This document shows, piece by piece, positions 7,227 to 15,535 of a stretch of DNA of 28,188 bases (the stretch's first letter is position 1; each line of letters starts with the position of its first letter). The notes beneath the pieces are model-generated. The model was not told the origin of the DNA and did not search any database. It was given only the letters and a program-made list of their open reading frames with translations. The DNA lies in NCBI GenBank assembly GCA_934726455.1, contig CAKVDS010000031.1, positions 1 through 28,188 of the forward strand, written 5' to 3'. Source of the stretch: an uncultured Bacteroidales bacterium. GTDB taxonomy: Bacteria; Bacteroidota; Bacteroidia; Bacteroidales; UBA932. Made by a program: the position numbers and the translations under genes.

Positions 7227-9164
7227 TCAGAAATTGTCGTAATACTTCGCTTCACGCGGCGACACCTTGGACATGTTGTCCAGAAGATCCTGATTGGTCT
7301 TGTGCTCATCCATAAGCTGAAGCATGAAGTTCATCGCTTCTGTAGGGTTCATGTCCGCAAGAAGTTTCCGGAGAATCCATATCCGCTGGCTCTGATCCTT
7401 CGGATAGAGAAGGTCATCGCGGCGCGTCCCGGACAGGAGGACATTGACAGCAGGGAATATACGTCTGTTGGCAAGTGTGCGGTCAAGCTGGATTTCACTG
7501 TTGCCTGTACCCTTGAACTCCTCGAATATCACATCGTCCATCTTGGAACCGGTCTCGGTAAGCGCGGTCGCAAGGATTGTCAGAGAGCCGCCGCCTTCAA
7601 TATTTCTGGCGGCACCAAAGAAACGCTTCGGCTTCTGCAGAGCATTGGCATCGACACCTCCGGTAAGAACCTTGCCAGACGCAGGCTGCACAGTATTGTA
7701 TGCGCGGGCCAGACGGGTGATGGAATCCAGGAGAATCACGACATCATGTCCGCACTCAACCAGACGGCGGGCTTTTTCGATGACCATGTTAGCGACCTTC
7801 ACATGCTTCTCAGCCGGCTCGTCAAAAGTGGATGCGACGACCTCAGCCTTGACAGAACGCTGCATGTCCGTGACTTCCTCCGGACGCTCATCCACGAGAA
7901 GCACAATCTCATAAACCTCCGGATGATTGTCGGCGATAGCATTGGCGATACTCTTGAGCAACAACGTCTTGCCGGCCTTCGGAGGTGAAACTATCAACAT
8001 TCGCTGGCCTTTTCCGATAGGGGAGAACATGTCCACAATACGGCAGCTCTTGTCCTTTTCGTGTCCATTGCCCAGAAGATTGAACTTCTCATCAGGGAAA
8101 AGAGGTGTGAGGAAATCAAAAGGAACCCTGTCTCGTATAAACTCCGGAGTACGGCCGTTGACAGATTTCACGCTGACAAGCGGGAAATACTTGTCGCCCT
8201 CTCTCGGAGGTCTGATTTCACCTGTCACAGTATCACCGCTCTTGAGAGCGTTCATCTTGACCTGCTGCTGAGAGACATATATGTCGTCAGGCGAATTGAG
8301 ATAGTTGTAATCAGAAGAACGGAGGAAACCATATCCGTCAGGCATTATCTCAAGCACACCGGAAGCCTCTACCGTACCATCATAATAGACAGGACGCGGA
8401 CGCGGCTGATTGTTCTGCGTCCCCTGCGGCTGCACCGGCTGCTGCTTCTGCATCTGCGGCATGGCGCGCTCATTTGCCTTTTCCTGGACTTTAGCCTGAA
8501 CTTTTTCAAGCACTTTCTCAAGCGAACGGCTCTCGGCTATCCTCTTTGGCTGCTGAGGCTTGGCCTGCTCGCCCTGATTTCCAACTGCCGGCTGTGGTTT
8601 CGGCTCATTCTGCGGAGCAGAAGCAAGCGCCTGCGGTGCCGGGAGTGCGGCAGGCTGAACAACTTCAGCGGCCGCTTTATTCTCATTCTGCGGCTCTATT
8701 GGAAACAACTGAGGCGTTGCTGCTGTTTCCGGGGCTCGGTTCTTCGGCTTGCGTCCGCGTTTCTTCGGCTGAGGAGCGGCCTGCTGCTCAGGCTGCTGGT
8801 TCTCGGCGGGTTGTTTCTGTTCTGTCTGATTGTCCGCTTTTTTTGGGGGTCTGCCTGGTTTACGACCTGGCTTGGCAGTCGTTTTCTGCCCGTTTTCAGA
8901 AGGCTTTCCACCCTCTTTTGATGCAGAAAACTCATTCTCCGGCTTCGCTTCCACAGTATTCTTCTGCTTAGGCGGACGTCCCCGACGTGCCTTGGGTTTC
9001 TCCGGGGCCGGTTTAACAGACTCCTCCTTGGCTTCGGCGTCAATGATGGCGTAAGCAAGGTTCTCGTCGTCGAGTTTCTTTATTGATTTGACATTGTGTT
9101 CTGTCGCTATTGACTCAAGCTGCTCCCGCGTCATTGCGTTCAGTTCCGAAAGTCTGTGTGGCAT
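7227..9164 (-). CDS. rho: Transcription termination factor Rho, with long disordered insert
   Basis: The protein has 645 residues (about 420 is usual for a minimal Rho). Layout: Rho_N helical domain (1-48, LSELNAMTREQLESIATEHN); a region of low complexity (~50-260) rich in Q, P, K, A and E with AT-hook-like basic motifs RRGRPPK, KPGRPPKK and KRGRKPK; the RNA-binding cold-shock-type domain from ~265 (GVLEIMPDGYGFLRSS); then the RecA-type ATPase with Walker A PPKAGKT (~393-399), LVDERPEEVTDM, Walker B VVILLDSITRLARAYN and the Q/R-loop region. It is a hexameric RNA helicase that ends transcription. A long insert of this type is known in Bacteroidetes Rho, and in Bacteroides thetaiotaomicron it has been linked to phase separation. 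It is probably transcribed alone, from the promoter at 9230-9237. Confidence 0.97.
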   Translation of the reverse strand: MPHRLSELNAMTREQLESIATEHNVKSIKKLDDENLAYAIIDAEAKEESVKPAPEKPKARRGRPPKQKNTVEAKPENEFSASKEGGKPSENGQKTTAKPGRKPGRPPKKADNQTEQKQPAENQQPEQQAAPQPKKRGRKPKNRAPETAATPQLFPIEPQNENKAAAEVVQPAALPAPQALASAPQNEPKPQPAVGNQGEQAKPQQPKRIAESRSLEKVLEKVQAKVQEKANERAMPQMQKQQPVQPQGTQNNQPRPRPVYYDGTVEASGVLEIMPDGYGFLRSSDYNYLNSPDDIYVSQQQVKMNALKSGDTVTGEIRPPREGDKYFPLVSVKSVNGRTPEFIRDRVPFDFLTPLFPDEKFNLLGNGHEKDKSCRIVDMFSPIGKGQRMLIVSPPKAGKTLLLKSIANAIADNHPEVYEIVLLVDERPEEVTDMQRSVKAEVVASTFDEPAEKHVKVANMVIEKARRLVECGHDVVILLDSITRLARAYNTVQPASGKVLTGGVDANALQKPKRFFGAARNIEGGGSLTILATALTETGSKMDDVIFEEFKGTGNSEIQLDRTLANRRIFPAVNVLLSGTRRDDLLYPKDQSQRIWILRKLLADMNPTEAMNFMLQLMDEHKTNQDLLDNMSKVSPREAKYYDNF

Positions 9165-9229
9165 AAAATAAACGATAAGTTTTATTGAATCCCCGGTGTC
9201 AGATCCACGCGGGAGAGTATTTTATTGCG

Positions 9230-9237
9230 CAAAGATA
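9230..9237 (-). promoter_or_regulatory. -7 box of rho promoter
   Basis: The minus strand reads TATCTTTG, a perfect TAnnTTTG match in the 137-bp gap between lptD and rho. Predicted RNA start is near 9223, leaving a leader of about 60 nt, long compared with other genes here and possibly used for autoregulation (inference). Confidence 0.7.
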
Positions 9238-9301
9238 ACAAATAATTCGAAATTATCCACTACCCCGCACAAAAACATCCATTTACGGACGGCAGCAGCT
9301 C

Positions 9302-12031
9302 CTACTTGTCCCAGTAGCTGTTGCTCTTCTTGAAACGCAGGATGTCGGCGAGTGCAGCGGCATTGGCGGCTATCCTGAAACTGTACGACTTCCACGTCCC
9401 GAGCGGCACCCAGCTCACAGCGATATTGAAGCAGTGCAGGTCGTATGTGGCGCTGATCTGCGTTGATGTTATCTGTTTGGCGATGAAATCATAACCGGAA
9501 GATGCGGTGAGGGACATCCTCGGGGTCAATTTCAGAGAGCCGGAGAGCTGCAGGGAGGCGTTGTACCTGTCCTCCGTCAACAGTTTGGCAAGCGTGGCAT
9601 CATAAGAATATGAGCGGGCCAGACTGAAATTGGCACTGAAATTAAGGCTCCACGGGGCATTCGGGTTGGTATAATACAACCACCCGTCAGGAATGTACTC
9701 TCCCGTCACAGGGTGATAGTAGTTGCGCCGGTACATATTGGCAGCTCCGCCGGCCGAAGCATCGCTGCCCTCACGTGTCTTGGAGCCGTCATTGCCGTTG
9801 ATTGTACCCTTTCCCGAAATCGAATATGACGCAGACGCGCTGACATTGGTAAGCCGCGCAAGCCCCTGTCCTTTAGTAAAGGCAAAGGCATCATATTTCT
9901 GTCCGTCCGCACCGATCGCATAAGGGTCGAATCCGGCGCTGGCGCTGATGGAGACCTTGTTGAAGAGAGTAGTGGACATCGACATGGATATCGTGCTCAT
10001 CTTCAAGGAATCAGCAAGGAAATTATAGCCCGTGTTGAGCGTCAGCTGGTCAATCAGCTTCACCTTCTTCGTTCCTGTGCCTGTGGTATCGGCATAGTCC
10101 CGCACCTTGGCCTCAAGATTGTTGCCGATGCTCAGTGACGCCGTAGCCGATTTTCCCCGGCTCGGTGGAGAGTACATCTGCCCGGAATACACATTATACT
10201 GGTACTCCTGCTCCGTGCCGGACTTGTCAGTATAATATAAGGTACGGTATCCGTTGGCATACGTGCCCTTCTCCGGACTCAACGACATGGACAAGGAGGG
10301 GGAGATGACATGCCGGATGGCCTGAAGCTTATGCTGCTTCCCGAAATTGAAAGTTCCATATATCCGGGTGCTCATAGATGTCGAGAACGAGTAGTTCTGC
10401 GTTATACCGAGCGTGCTGAACTGCCGCCCCTCTTTCATCTCGACTTTGTCTGTCTCCGGATTGTATTCGTAGTCGTTTTTGCGGAAAAACCAGTTCTGCC
10501 CGTACTGCACGCTTGGAGCCACGCTTATATATCTGAACAACTGAAAGTTCGGCAGTCCGATCGAGAAATTGTGGGTCATGCCGTTCTGCAGGCGGTCAAG
10601 CAGTCCCGGCTCCTTGAACTCCGACGATTTGAACGAAATCTTGTTCTGCAGCGCTGTGCTGTAGCCAAACGATATCTTCTCGTAGAACTTCTCCTTTCCG
10701 GCACGGACCTTTTTCTTGAAAGGATAGAATGTGGAAACGGAGAATGTGATGTTCGGAAGGGTGAACGTATATGAAGAATCTCGGGAGTTCTGGCTGTGCA
10801 GCGCATTGAGGCTCAAGTTGAACTTGCCGTCCCAATTTCTTGAATATGAAATGGAGGAAGAAGCCTGGCTCTGGAGCGCCTGGTTGATGTTCGTCGAATT
10901 GTACCGGTTGTTGGACGGACTCTGGAAATTGACTGAAGCACTGAAGGTGGAGCCGGGGTGGGCTTTGGAATCCTGGGTGTGGGACCACTTCACACCGAAG
11001 TTCCTCGTCTGGAAAAACTCCGGCGTGCCCTTCTCTCCGGTCTGATCGTTGGAATAGTTCATCGAGAACGAGCCGTTGAACTTGTAATTCACCTTATAGC
11101 GCGAGTTCACATTGACGGCCCATGAGCCGAGAGTGAAGTAATCTCCCGTGACTGACAGGTCAAGATAGTCGCCAAAGACAAAATACATACCCAGATCACG
11201 CATGTAGAATCCGCGCGCCTCCTCTTCTCCGAAAGTAGGCATGAGCAGGCCGGTCGAACGCTGCGGCCGCTTTGGGATGAATCCGAAAGGCAGGCCGAGA
11301 AACGGTATCTTCACGTCTTCCACGACCATATAGGCCGGCCCGAAAATGGTCTTCTGGCTTGGTTTTCTCACCACTTTCGCGCTGGTCAGAGCAAGATAGT
11401 AATGGGGATGCGCGGCATCGCAGACGGTGTATTTGCCATCCGTGAGGTTGATTGACTCGTCCTGCATCATCTTTATGTTCGTGCCATGGAGAGAAGCATC
11501 CTCCTCGGTGGTGGTCATGTTGGTGATACGGGCCTTCCGGGAATTGAAGTTGTAACGGACCTCCTCCATATTGTATGTCTTGTCGCCCTGCTTCATCACA
11601 GGACGGCCGATCCATTCCCCCTCAGTGCTGTCATAAGTGCCGCGCGCAAAGACAACGCCGGTCTTCATGTCATACTCCATGTAATCGGCGGTGAGTTCCA
11701 TGTCCTGGTATTTCACCGTAACATCGCCATAATAATATATCTTCCGCTGCCCGTCAGAAAACACCTCCACAATCGAGTCTTTGGCTGTGGAGAAAGCAGG
11801 CCTCTCAAGCGAGCTCTTGCCCAGCATCGCGAGCGAATCAGCCCGGTGCAGAGAGTCGGCCCGGTGCAGAGAATCTCGGCGGGCCAGCTCCGCAGAATCG
11901 GGAAGGTTGACTTTTTTCTGGACCATGACCCCGTATGCCGTACCTCTCGGACGGCGGTTCTGGGCATCAGAGACTTTGACACCGAGCAAAAGCATCAGCA
12001 TCACCATAAATATATGTAAGGCCTTTCTCAA
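9302..12031 (-). CDS. lptD: LptD-like outer-membrane LPS assembly protein
   Basis: The protein has 909 residues. Layout: signal peptide (MRKALHIFMVMLMLLLG..SDAQ); a linker with a DSLHRA repeat; an OstA/LptA-like beta-jellyroll from about residue 90 (GDVTVKYQDMELTADYMEYDMKTG); then a long beta-barrel with alternating aromatic strands ending in W-x-x. The conserved IPFLGLPFGFIPKRPQRSTGLLMPTFG block links the jellyroll to the barrel. In the family, LptD with LptE inserts LPS into the outer leaflet. The start is TTG at 12031: it provides the basic RK n-region of the signal peptide, whereas the first ATG (codon 9, 12007) would begin inside the hydrophobic core. Two TAnnTTTG boxes overlap in the 49-bp gap to the divergent amidase gene. 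Confidence 0.85.
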   Translation of the reverse strand: MRKALHIFMVMLMLLLGVKVSDAQNRRPRGTAYGVMVQKKVNLPDSAELARRDSLHRADSLHRADSLAMLGKSSLERPAFSTAKDSIVEVFSDGQRKIYYYGDVTVKYQDMELTADYMEYDMKTGVVFARGTYDSTEGEWIGRPVMKQGDKTYNMEEVRYNFNSRKARITNMTTTEEDASLHGTNIKMMQDESINLTDGKYTVCDAAHPHYYLALTSAKVVRKPSQKTIFGPAYMVVEDVKIPFLGLPFGFIPKRPQRSTGLLMPTFGEEEARGFYMRDLGMYFVFGDYLDLSVTGDYFTLGSWAVNVNSRYKVNYKFNGSFSMNYSNDQTGEKGTPEFFQTRNFGVKWSHTQDSKAHPGSTFSASVNFQSPSNNRYNSTNINQALQSQASSSISYSRNWDGKFNLSLNALHSQNSRDSSYTFTLPNITFSVSTFYPFKKKVRAGKEKFYEKISFGYSTALQNKISFKSSEFKEPGLLDRLQNGMTHNFSIGLPNFQLFRYISVAPSVQYGQNWFFRKNDYEYNPETDKVEMKEGRQFSTLGITQNYSFSTSMSTRIYGTFNFGKQHKLQAIRHVISPSLSMSLSPEKGTYANGYRTLYYTDKSGTEQEYQYNVYSGQMYSPPSRGKSATASLSIGNNLEAKVRDYADTTGTGTKKVKLIDQLTLNTGYNFLADSLKMSTISMSMSTTLFNKVSISASAGFDPYAIGADGQKYDAFAFTKGQGLARLTNVSASASYSISGKGTINGNDGSKTREGSDASAGGAANMYRRNYYHPVTGEYIPDGWLYYTNPNAPWSLNFSANFSLARSYSYDATLAKLLTEDRYNASLQLSGSLKLTPRMSLTASSGYDFIAKQITSTQISATYDLHCFNIAVSWVPLGTWKSYSFRIAANAAALADILRFKKSNSYWDK
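11841..11876 (-). repeat. Two 18-bp tandem repeats inside lptD
   Basis: Units 11841-11858 and 11859-11876 are 16/18 identical and encode two copies of the six-residue unit DSLHRA in the linker after the signal peptide. A partial unit (DSLA) follows. Confidence 0.8.
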
Positions 12032-12046
12032 CCGAAAGAAATTTCG

Positions 12047-12054
12047 TATATTTG
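12047..12054 (+). promoter_or_regulatory. -7 box of amidase promoter
   Basis: TATATTTG is a perfect TAnnTTTG match. Predicted RNA start is near 12061, 20 nt before the TTG start at 12081. The box lies inside the leader of the opposing lptD transcript. Confidence 0.65.
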
Positions 12055-12062
12055 CTAACCTG

Positions 12063-12070
12063 CAAAATTA
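12063..12070 (-). promoter_or_regulatory. -7 box of lptD promoter
   Basis: The minus strand reads TAATTTTG, a perfect TAnnTTTG match; TTG (minus strand of 12091-12093) 20 nt upstream may be the -33 element. Predicted RNA start is near 12056, 25 nt before the TTG start at 12031. Confidence 0.65.
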
Positions 12071-12080
12071 GTACATTTAT

Positions 12081-13175
12081 TTGAAACGCACAATCTGCAT
12101 ACTCCTTGCCTCGCTTGCGCTTTGCGCGGAGACACTGGCCGACAACCTCGGGCTGTCCACCGTAGTAATAGATGCAGGACACGGCGGAAAAGATGCAGGA
12201 TGCATCAGTGCAGACGGGAAAACCTACGAAAAGACCCTCACACTTGACATATCACGCAGACTTTCCGGCCTGATAAAAGAGGCCTATCCGGACGTCAAAG
12301 TCGTAATGACCAGAGACAAAGACGAATACATAACCTTGGACGCCAGAGCCGCCAAGGCCAATGCCGCAGAAGCCGACCTCTTCATATCAATCCACATCAA
12401 CGCGGCCGAACGCAAGTCCCCCAACGGATTCTCAGTGCATGTGCTCGGCCAGTCATCCAATAAGAACAGGGATCTCTTTGCCGGCAACATGGAGGTGTGC
12501 AGGCGTGAGAACTCAGTAATAATGCTGGAAGAAGACTACAGCACAAAGTACCAGGGCTTCGACCCGTCAGACCCGGAGTCATATATATTCATGGTGCTCA
12601 TGCAGAATTCGCATCTTGAGCAGAGCCTGAAATTCGCGCAGATCGCTGACACAAAACTCCGCAACGGCCCGGTCAAGGGAGACAGGGGAGTGTCGCAGGA
12701 TCCGTTCTACGTGCTGTGGAAGACAGCCATGCCAGCCGTATTGGCCGAACTGGGATTCATCTCCAACGCCAACGATCTGGCGGTGCTGAGACGGCCGGAG
12801 AACCGCCAGAAACTGGCGAAATGCCTGTTCGATGCGTTCGCCTCATACAAGGAAAGTTATGACGCCAGCATGAAAAACACTCCGAAGACTGCCCGGGCGG
12901 CATCTGAGGAAACGGAAAAGACGACCGACACGGCAGAAGCTGACGAAGTGTGGGGAATCCAGATATTCGCCACAGCATCTCCGGCCAAGAAAGTGGACTA
13001 CGACTTTCTCGGCTATGAACCGCTCCGCATCAAGAGCGGCAGGCTATACAAATACTATATCTGCACCGGAGGCAGCAAGGCCGAAGTATCCGGAAATCTC
13101 GGGGCAGTACGCAAAAAATATCCCGATGCATTCGTGACCCGAATCCAAGGCACTCCAGAGAGGGTGACGAAATAG
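12081..13175 (+). CDS. N-acetylmuramoyl-L-alanine amidase (Amidase_3) with C-terminal SPOR-like domain
   Basis: The protein has 364 residues. A signal peptide (KRTICILLASLALCAETLA) sends it to the periplasm, where the family cuts the bond between MurNAc and the stem peptide to help daughter-cell separation. The Zn-binding site is visible: His34 (DAGHGGKD), Glu50, His105 (SIHINA) and catalytic Glu223 (LAELGFISN). A variable linker rich in T, E and A (about 262-288) leads to a SPOR-like domain (about 290-357, WGIQIFATAS ... YKYYICTGG) that in other proteins binds denuded septal glycan. The start is TTG at 12081; no in-frame ATG precedes the signal peptide, and the TTG lies 20 nt after the predicted RNA start. 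It is divergent from lptD. Confidence 0.92.
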   Translation: MKRTICILLASLALCAETLADNLGLSTVVIDAGHGGKDAGCISADGKTYEKTLTLDISRRLSGLIKEAYPDVKVVMTRDKDEYITLDARAAKANAAEADLFISIHINAAERKSPNGFSVHVLGQSSNKNRDLFAGNMEVCRRENSVIMLEEDYSTKYQGFDPSDPESYIFMVLMQNSHLEQSLKFAQIADTKLRNGPVKGDRGVSQDPFYVLWKTAMPAVLAELGFISNANDLAVLRRPENRQKLAKCLFDAFASYKESYDASMKNTPKTARAASEETEKTTDTAEADEVWGIQIFATASPAKKVDYDFLGYEPLRIKSGRLYKYYICTGGSKAEVSGNLGAVRKKYPDAFVTRIQGTPERVTK

Positions 13176-13450
13176 AAATCCCTGATTCTCCGCTCGGTAA
13201 GAAAGCGGCGCAAATTAGAATATTTCTATTTTAACACAGGTTCATAAACAATCAATTATAAAACTACATTATCGATAACTGTCTACGAATCAATATTTTA
13301 AAGATTAATCGATTAATCAGATTGCAATCTAATATTTAAAACGAAAAAAGATAAAACGCAATAGAAGACAGAACTTTTTTTCAAATATTTATCACCACCT
13401 TTGCATTGCAATTCGAACGGAAAGTTCGGTATTCAAATCAGCAAAGAACA
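13176..13450. other. AT-rich, palindrome-rich upstream region of dnaA
   Basis: This 275-bp gap has no gene. It contains a weak 5-bp hairpin after the amidase stop (13190-13194 with 13204-13208, no T run), then a strongly AT-rich stretch with three perfect palindromes: TTATCGATAA (13269-13278), GATTAATCGATTAATC (13303-13318) and AGATTGCAATCT (13319-13330). The octamer ATTGCAAT occurs at 13321-13328 and again at 13405-13412, across the predicted dnaA transcription start. I see no cluster of TTATCCACA-type DnaA boxes, so a replication origin is possible only on the grounds of location and AT content. Confidence 0.7.
13396..13403 (+). promoter_or_regulatory. Probable -7 box of dnaA promoter
   Basis: CACCTTTG matches TAnnTTTG except at the first base. 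RNA start would be near 13410, which excludes the in-frame ATG at 13406 and supports the ATG at 13451. Confidence 0.5.
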
Positions 13451-14875
13451 ATGGAGAATATAAGTGGACATACAAGTGTCTGGGACAATTGTCTTCAGAT
13501 CATAGAGAGGAATGTTGAACCGCAACAGTTCAACACGTGGTTCAGACCGATCCGCGCAATATCCCTCGTTGACAATACACTGACGCTTGAAGTGCCGAAT
13601 GACTTCTTCCGGGACTACCTCGAAGGAGCCTATCTGGATCTTCTCAAGAAAGTTCTGCGCAGAGAGATAGGGCCGGAGGCGAAACTGCGGTACATGTATC
13701 GTCCCGTATCAGGCCAGCCTTCGATGAAAGTCGACGGCAGGATGACTCCGGATCCGTCCAATCCGCCTGTCGATGTCGTCACTCCGCCATCCGACAAGCC
13801 GAACCCTTTTGTCTATCCAGGGATTCATAAGGTAAGCATCAACCCGAGGCTTAACCCCGCATACAGTTTTGACAGCATTGTGGAAGGGGAGTGCAACAAG
13901 ATGGGCATCACTGCCGGGAAAAACATTGCGGCGGCACCGGGCAAGACCCCGTTCAACCCGTTGTTCATTTTCGGCGGTTCCGGTCTGGGCAAAACCCATC
14001 TGGCACATGCGATAGGATTGTCAATAAAGGAAAAATTTCCGGAACTGGTGGTCCTGTATGTGACCGGCCACGAATTCAAGACCCAATATATGGTTGCCGT
14101 GAATGTACGCAACAACATCACTGACTTCCTGGCCTACTACATGAAGATAGACGTGCTGATTGTGGACGACATCCAGGATCTTATGGGCCCGGGATGCCAG
14201 AACGCTTTCTTCAATGTCTTCAACCACCTGCACCAGAACGGCAAGCAGTTGCTCTTCACTTCCGACCGGGCTCCGGTGGAGCTCCAGAATTTCGAGGAGC
14301 GTCTCCTTTCAAGATTCAAATGGGGGCTTTCAGTGCAGCTCACACACCCTGACTACGGCACCCGGCTCAGGATGCTCGAATCAAGGGTGGCCAAGGAAGG
14401 CGTGGAGATTGCCCACGACGTGCTTGAATTCATAGCGACCAAAGTCAAGACAAACTTCAGGGAACTTGAAGGCATACTGGTGTCACTCATCGCACATTCT
14501 CTCGTGGAGAAAGACAAATCTCTGATAGAACTCGCCACCGGCATCACAGAGAACCTTATCGGAGAAGCCAAAACGGACATGAGCATAGACAAGGTGCAGA
14601 AAAACGTATGCGAGTACTTCAATATCACGCGCGATGATCTGCTCTCCAAATCCAGAAAAAGGCAGATTGTCCAGGCCAGACAGATTTCAATGTATCTCTG
14701 CCGCAACATGATATCCAACTGCTCCCTCGCCACGATCGGTGCAGAGACCGGCGGAAAGGACCACGCCACGGTCCTGCACGCATGCACCACAGTCTCTGAC
14801 CTGATGAGCACTGACAAGACATTCAAGAAATATGTCCACGACATTGAGAATATCCTTTCACCGGCACAAATGTAA
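13451..14875 (+). CDS. dnaA: Chromosomal replication initiator protein DnaA
   Basis: The protein has 474 residues. Domain I (VWDNCLQIIERNVEPQQFNTWFRPI, about 10-80), a short proline-rich domain II (~95-125), the AAA+ domain with Walker A GGSGLGKTH (~175) and Walker B VLIVDDIQDL, the box SRFKWGLSVQL, and the C-terminal DNA-binding helix-turn-helix with GGKDHATVLHAC. It binds the origin, opens the duplex and loads the helicase. Start at ATG 13451: the in-frame ATG at 13406 would lie before the predicted RNA start, and the added 15 residues do not resemble DnaA. The upstream region has palindromes that may mediate control. rpe follows after 9 nt, so the two may be co-transcribed. Confidence 0.97.
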   Translation: MENISGHTSVWDNCLQIIERNVEPQQFNTWFRPIRAISLVDNTLTLEVPNDFFRDYLEGAYLDLLKKVLRREIGPEAKLRYMYRPVSGQPSMKVDGRMTPDPSNPPVDVVTPPSDKPNPFVYPGIHKVSINPRLNPAYSFDSIVEGECNKMGITAGKNIAAAPGKTPFNPLFIFGGSGLGKTHLAHAIGLSIKEKFPELVVLYVTGHEFKTQYMVAVNVRNNITDFLAYYMKIDVLIVDDIQDLMGPGCQNAFFNVFNHLHQNGKQLLFTSDRAPVELQNFEERLLSRFKWGLSVQLTHPDYGTRLRMLESRVAKEGVEIAHDVLEFIATKVKTNFRELEGILVSLIAHSLVEKDKSLIELATGITENLIGEAKTDMSIDKVQKNVCEYFNITRDDLLSKSRKRQIVQARQISMYLCRNMISNCSLATIGAETGGKDHATVLHACTTVSDLMSTDKTFKKYVHDIENILSPAQM

Positions 14876-14884
14876 TTCCGTACC

Positions 14885-15535
14885 ATGGCTTTCAGAATAG
14901 CACCATCAATCCTTGCAGCAGACTTTCTCCATCTGGAGAAAGATGTGGAACTGGTCAACAACTGCGGCGATGTCATACACCTTGATGTCATGGACGGCAC
15001 TCTCGTGCCCAACATCTCATTCGGTTTTTCTGTCATAGACCCGCTCTCAAAAATTGCAAAAGCCCCCATGGACGTGCACCTGATGGTGGTTCATCCGGAG
15101 AGGTGGTTCAAGAAGATAGCTGCCGACGGGGTGCAGATGTGCTCTTTCCACATTGAGGCGGCCGGCAGGAGAACGTCATCTTTCATCAGGGAAATCCAGT
15201 CGCTCGGCATGAAGGCCGGCGTGGCGATAAATCCGGACGTGCCGGTAGAAAAGTTGTTTCCGTATATCGGCAAGGCCGATTATTTTCTGATCATGTCCGT
15301 ATTCGCCGGCTTCGGCGGGCAGAAATTCATATATGAATCCATCGACAGGGTCGCTACCCTCAAGGCGGAACTGCAGAAGAGGGGCTCGGACGCACTGATA
15401 GAGATTGACGGCGGGATCAACCTCAGCACGGTGAAAGCCGTCAAAGAGGCGGGGGTCGATCTGGCAGTAGCCGGGAGTTCTGTGTTCGGCTCACAAGATC
15501 CGGCAGCGGCCATCAAGGCTCTCAGGGAAGCCTGA
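14885..15535 (+). CDS. rpe: Ribulose-phosphate 3-epimerase
   Basis: The protein has 216 residues, the normal length. It interconverts ribulose 5-phosphate and xylulose 5-phosphate in the pentose phosphate pathway, in the cytosol. TIM-barrel metal ligands are present: HLDVMDG (His32, Asp34), DVHLM (His65) and EIDGGI. The phosphate-binding loop GFGGQKF is intact, but the preceding MSVNP of most family members reads MSVFA here. It starts 9 nt after dnaA and overlaps the 3' end of the opposing biotin ligase gene by 14 bp. Confidence 0.95.
   Translation: MAFRIAPSILAADFLHLEKDVELVNNCGDVIHLDVMDGTLVPNISFGFSVIDPLSKIAKAPMDVHLMVVHPERWFKKIAADGVQMCSFHIEAAGRRTSSFIREIQSLGMKAGVAINPDVPVEKLFPYIGKADYFLIMSVFAGFGGQKFIYESIDRVATLKAELQKRGSDALIEIDGGINLSTVKAVKEAGVDLAVAGSSVFGSQDPAAAIKALREA

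Noticed and set aside
8061..8921. A long open frame on the plus strand opposite rho
   Set aside because: It is antisense to the Rho low-complexity insert and has an arginine/leucine-rich composition typical of a shadow frame. No promoter or family match.
9253..9261. DnaA box (TTATCCACT) upstream of rho
   Set aside because: A single near-match with one mismatch and no neighbouring boxes; chance is a sufficient explanation.
13176..13450. Replication origin next to dnaA
   Set aside because: The region is AT-rich, but no cluster of TTATCCACA-type boxes was found, so I list only the palindromes and do not call oriC.
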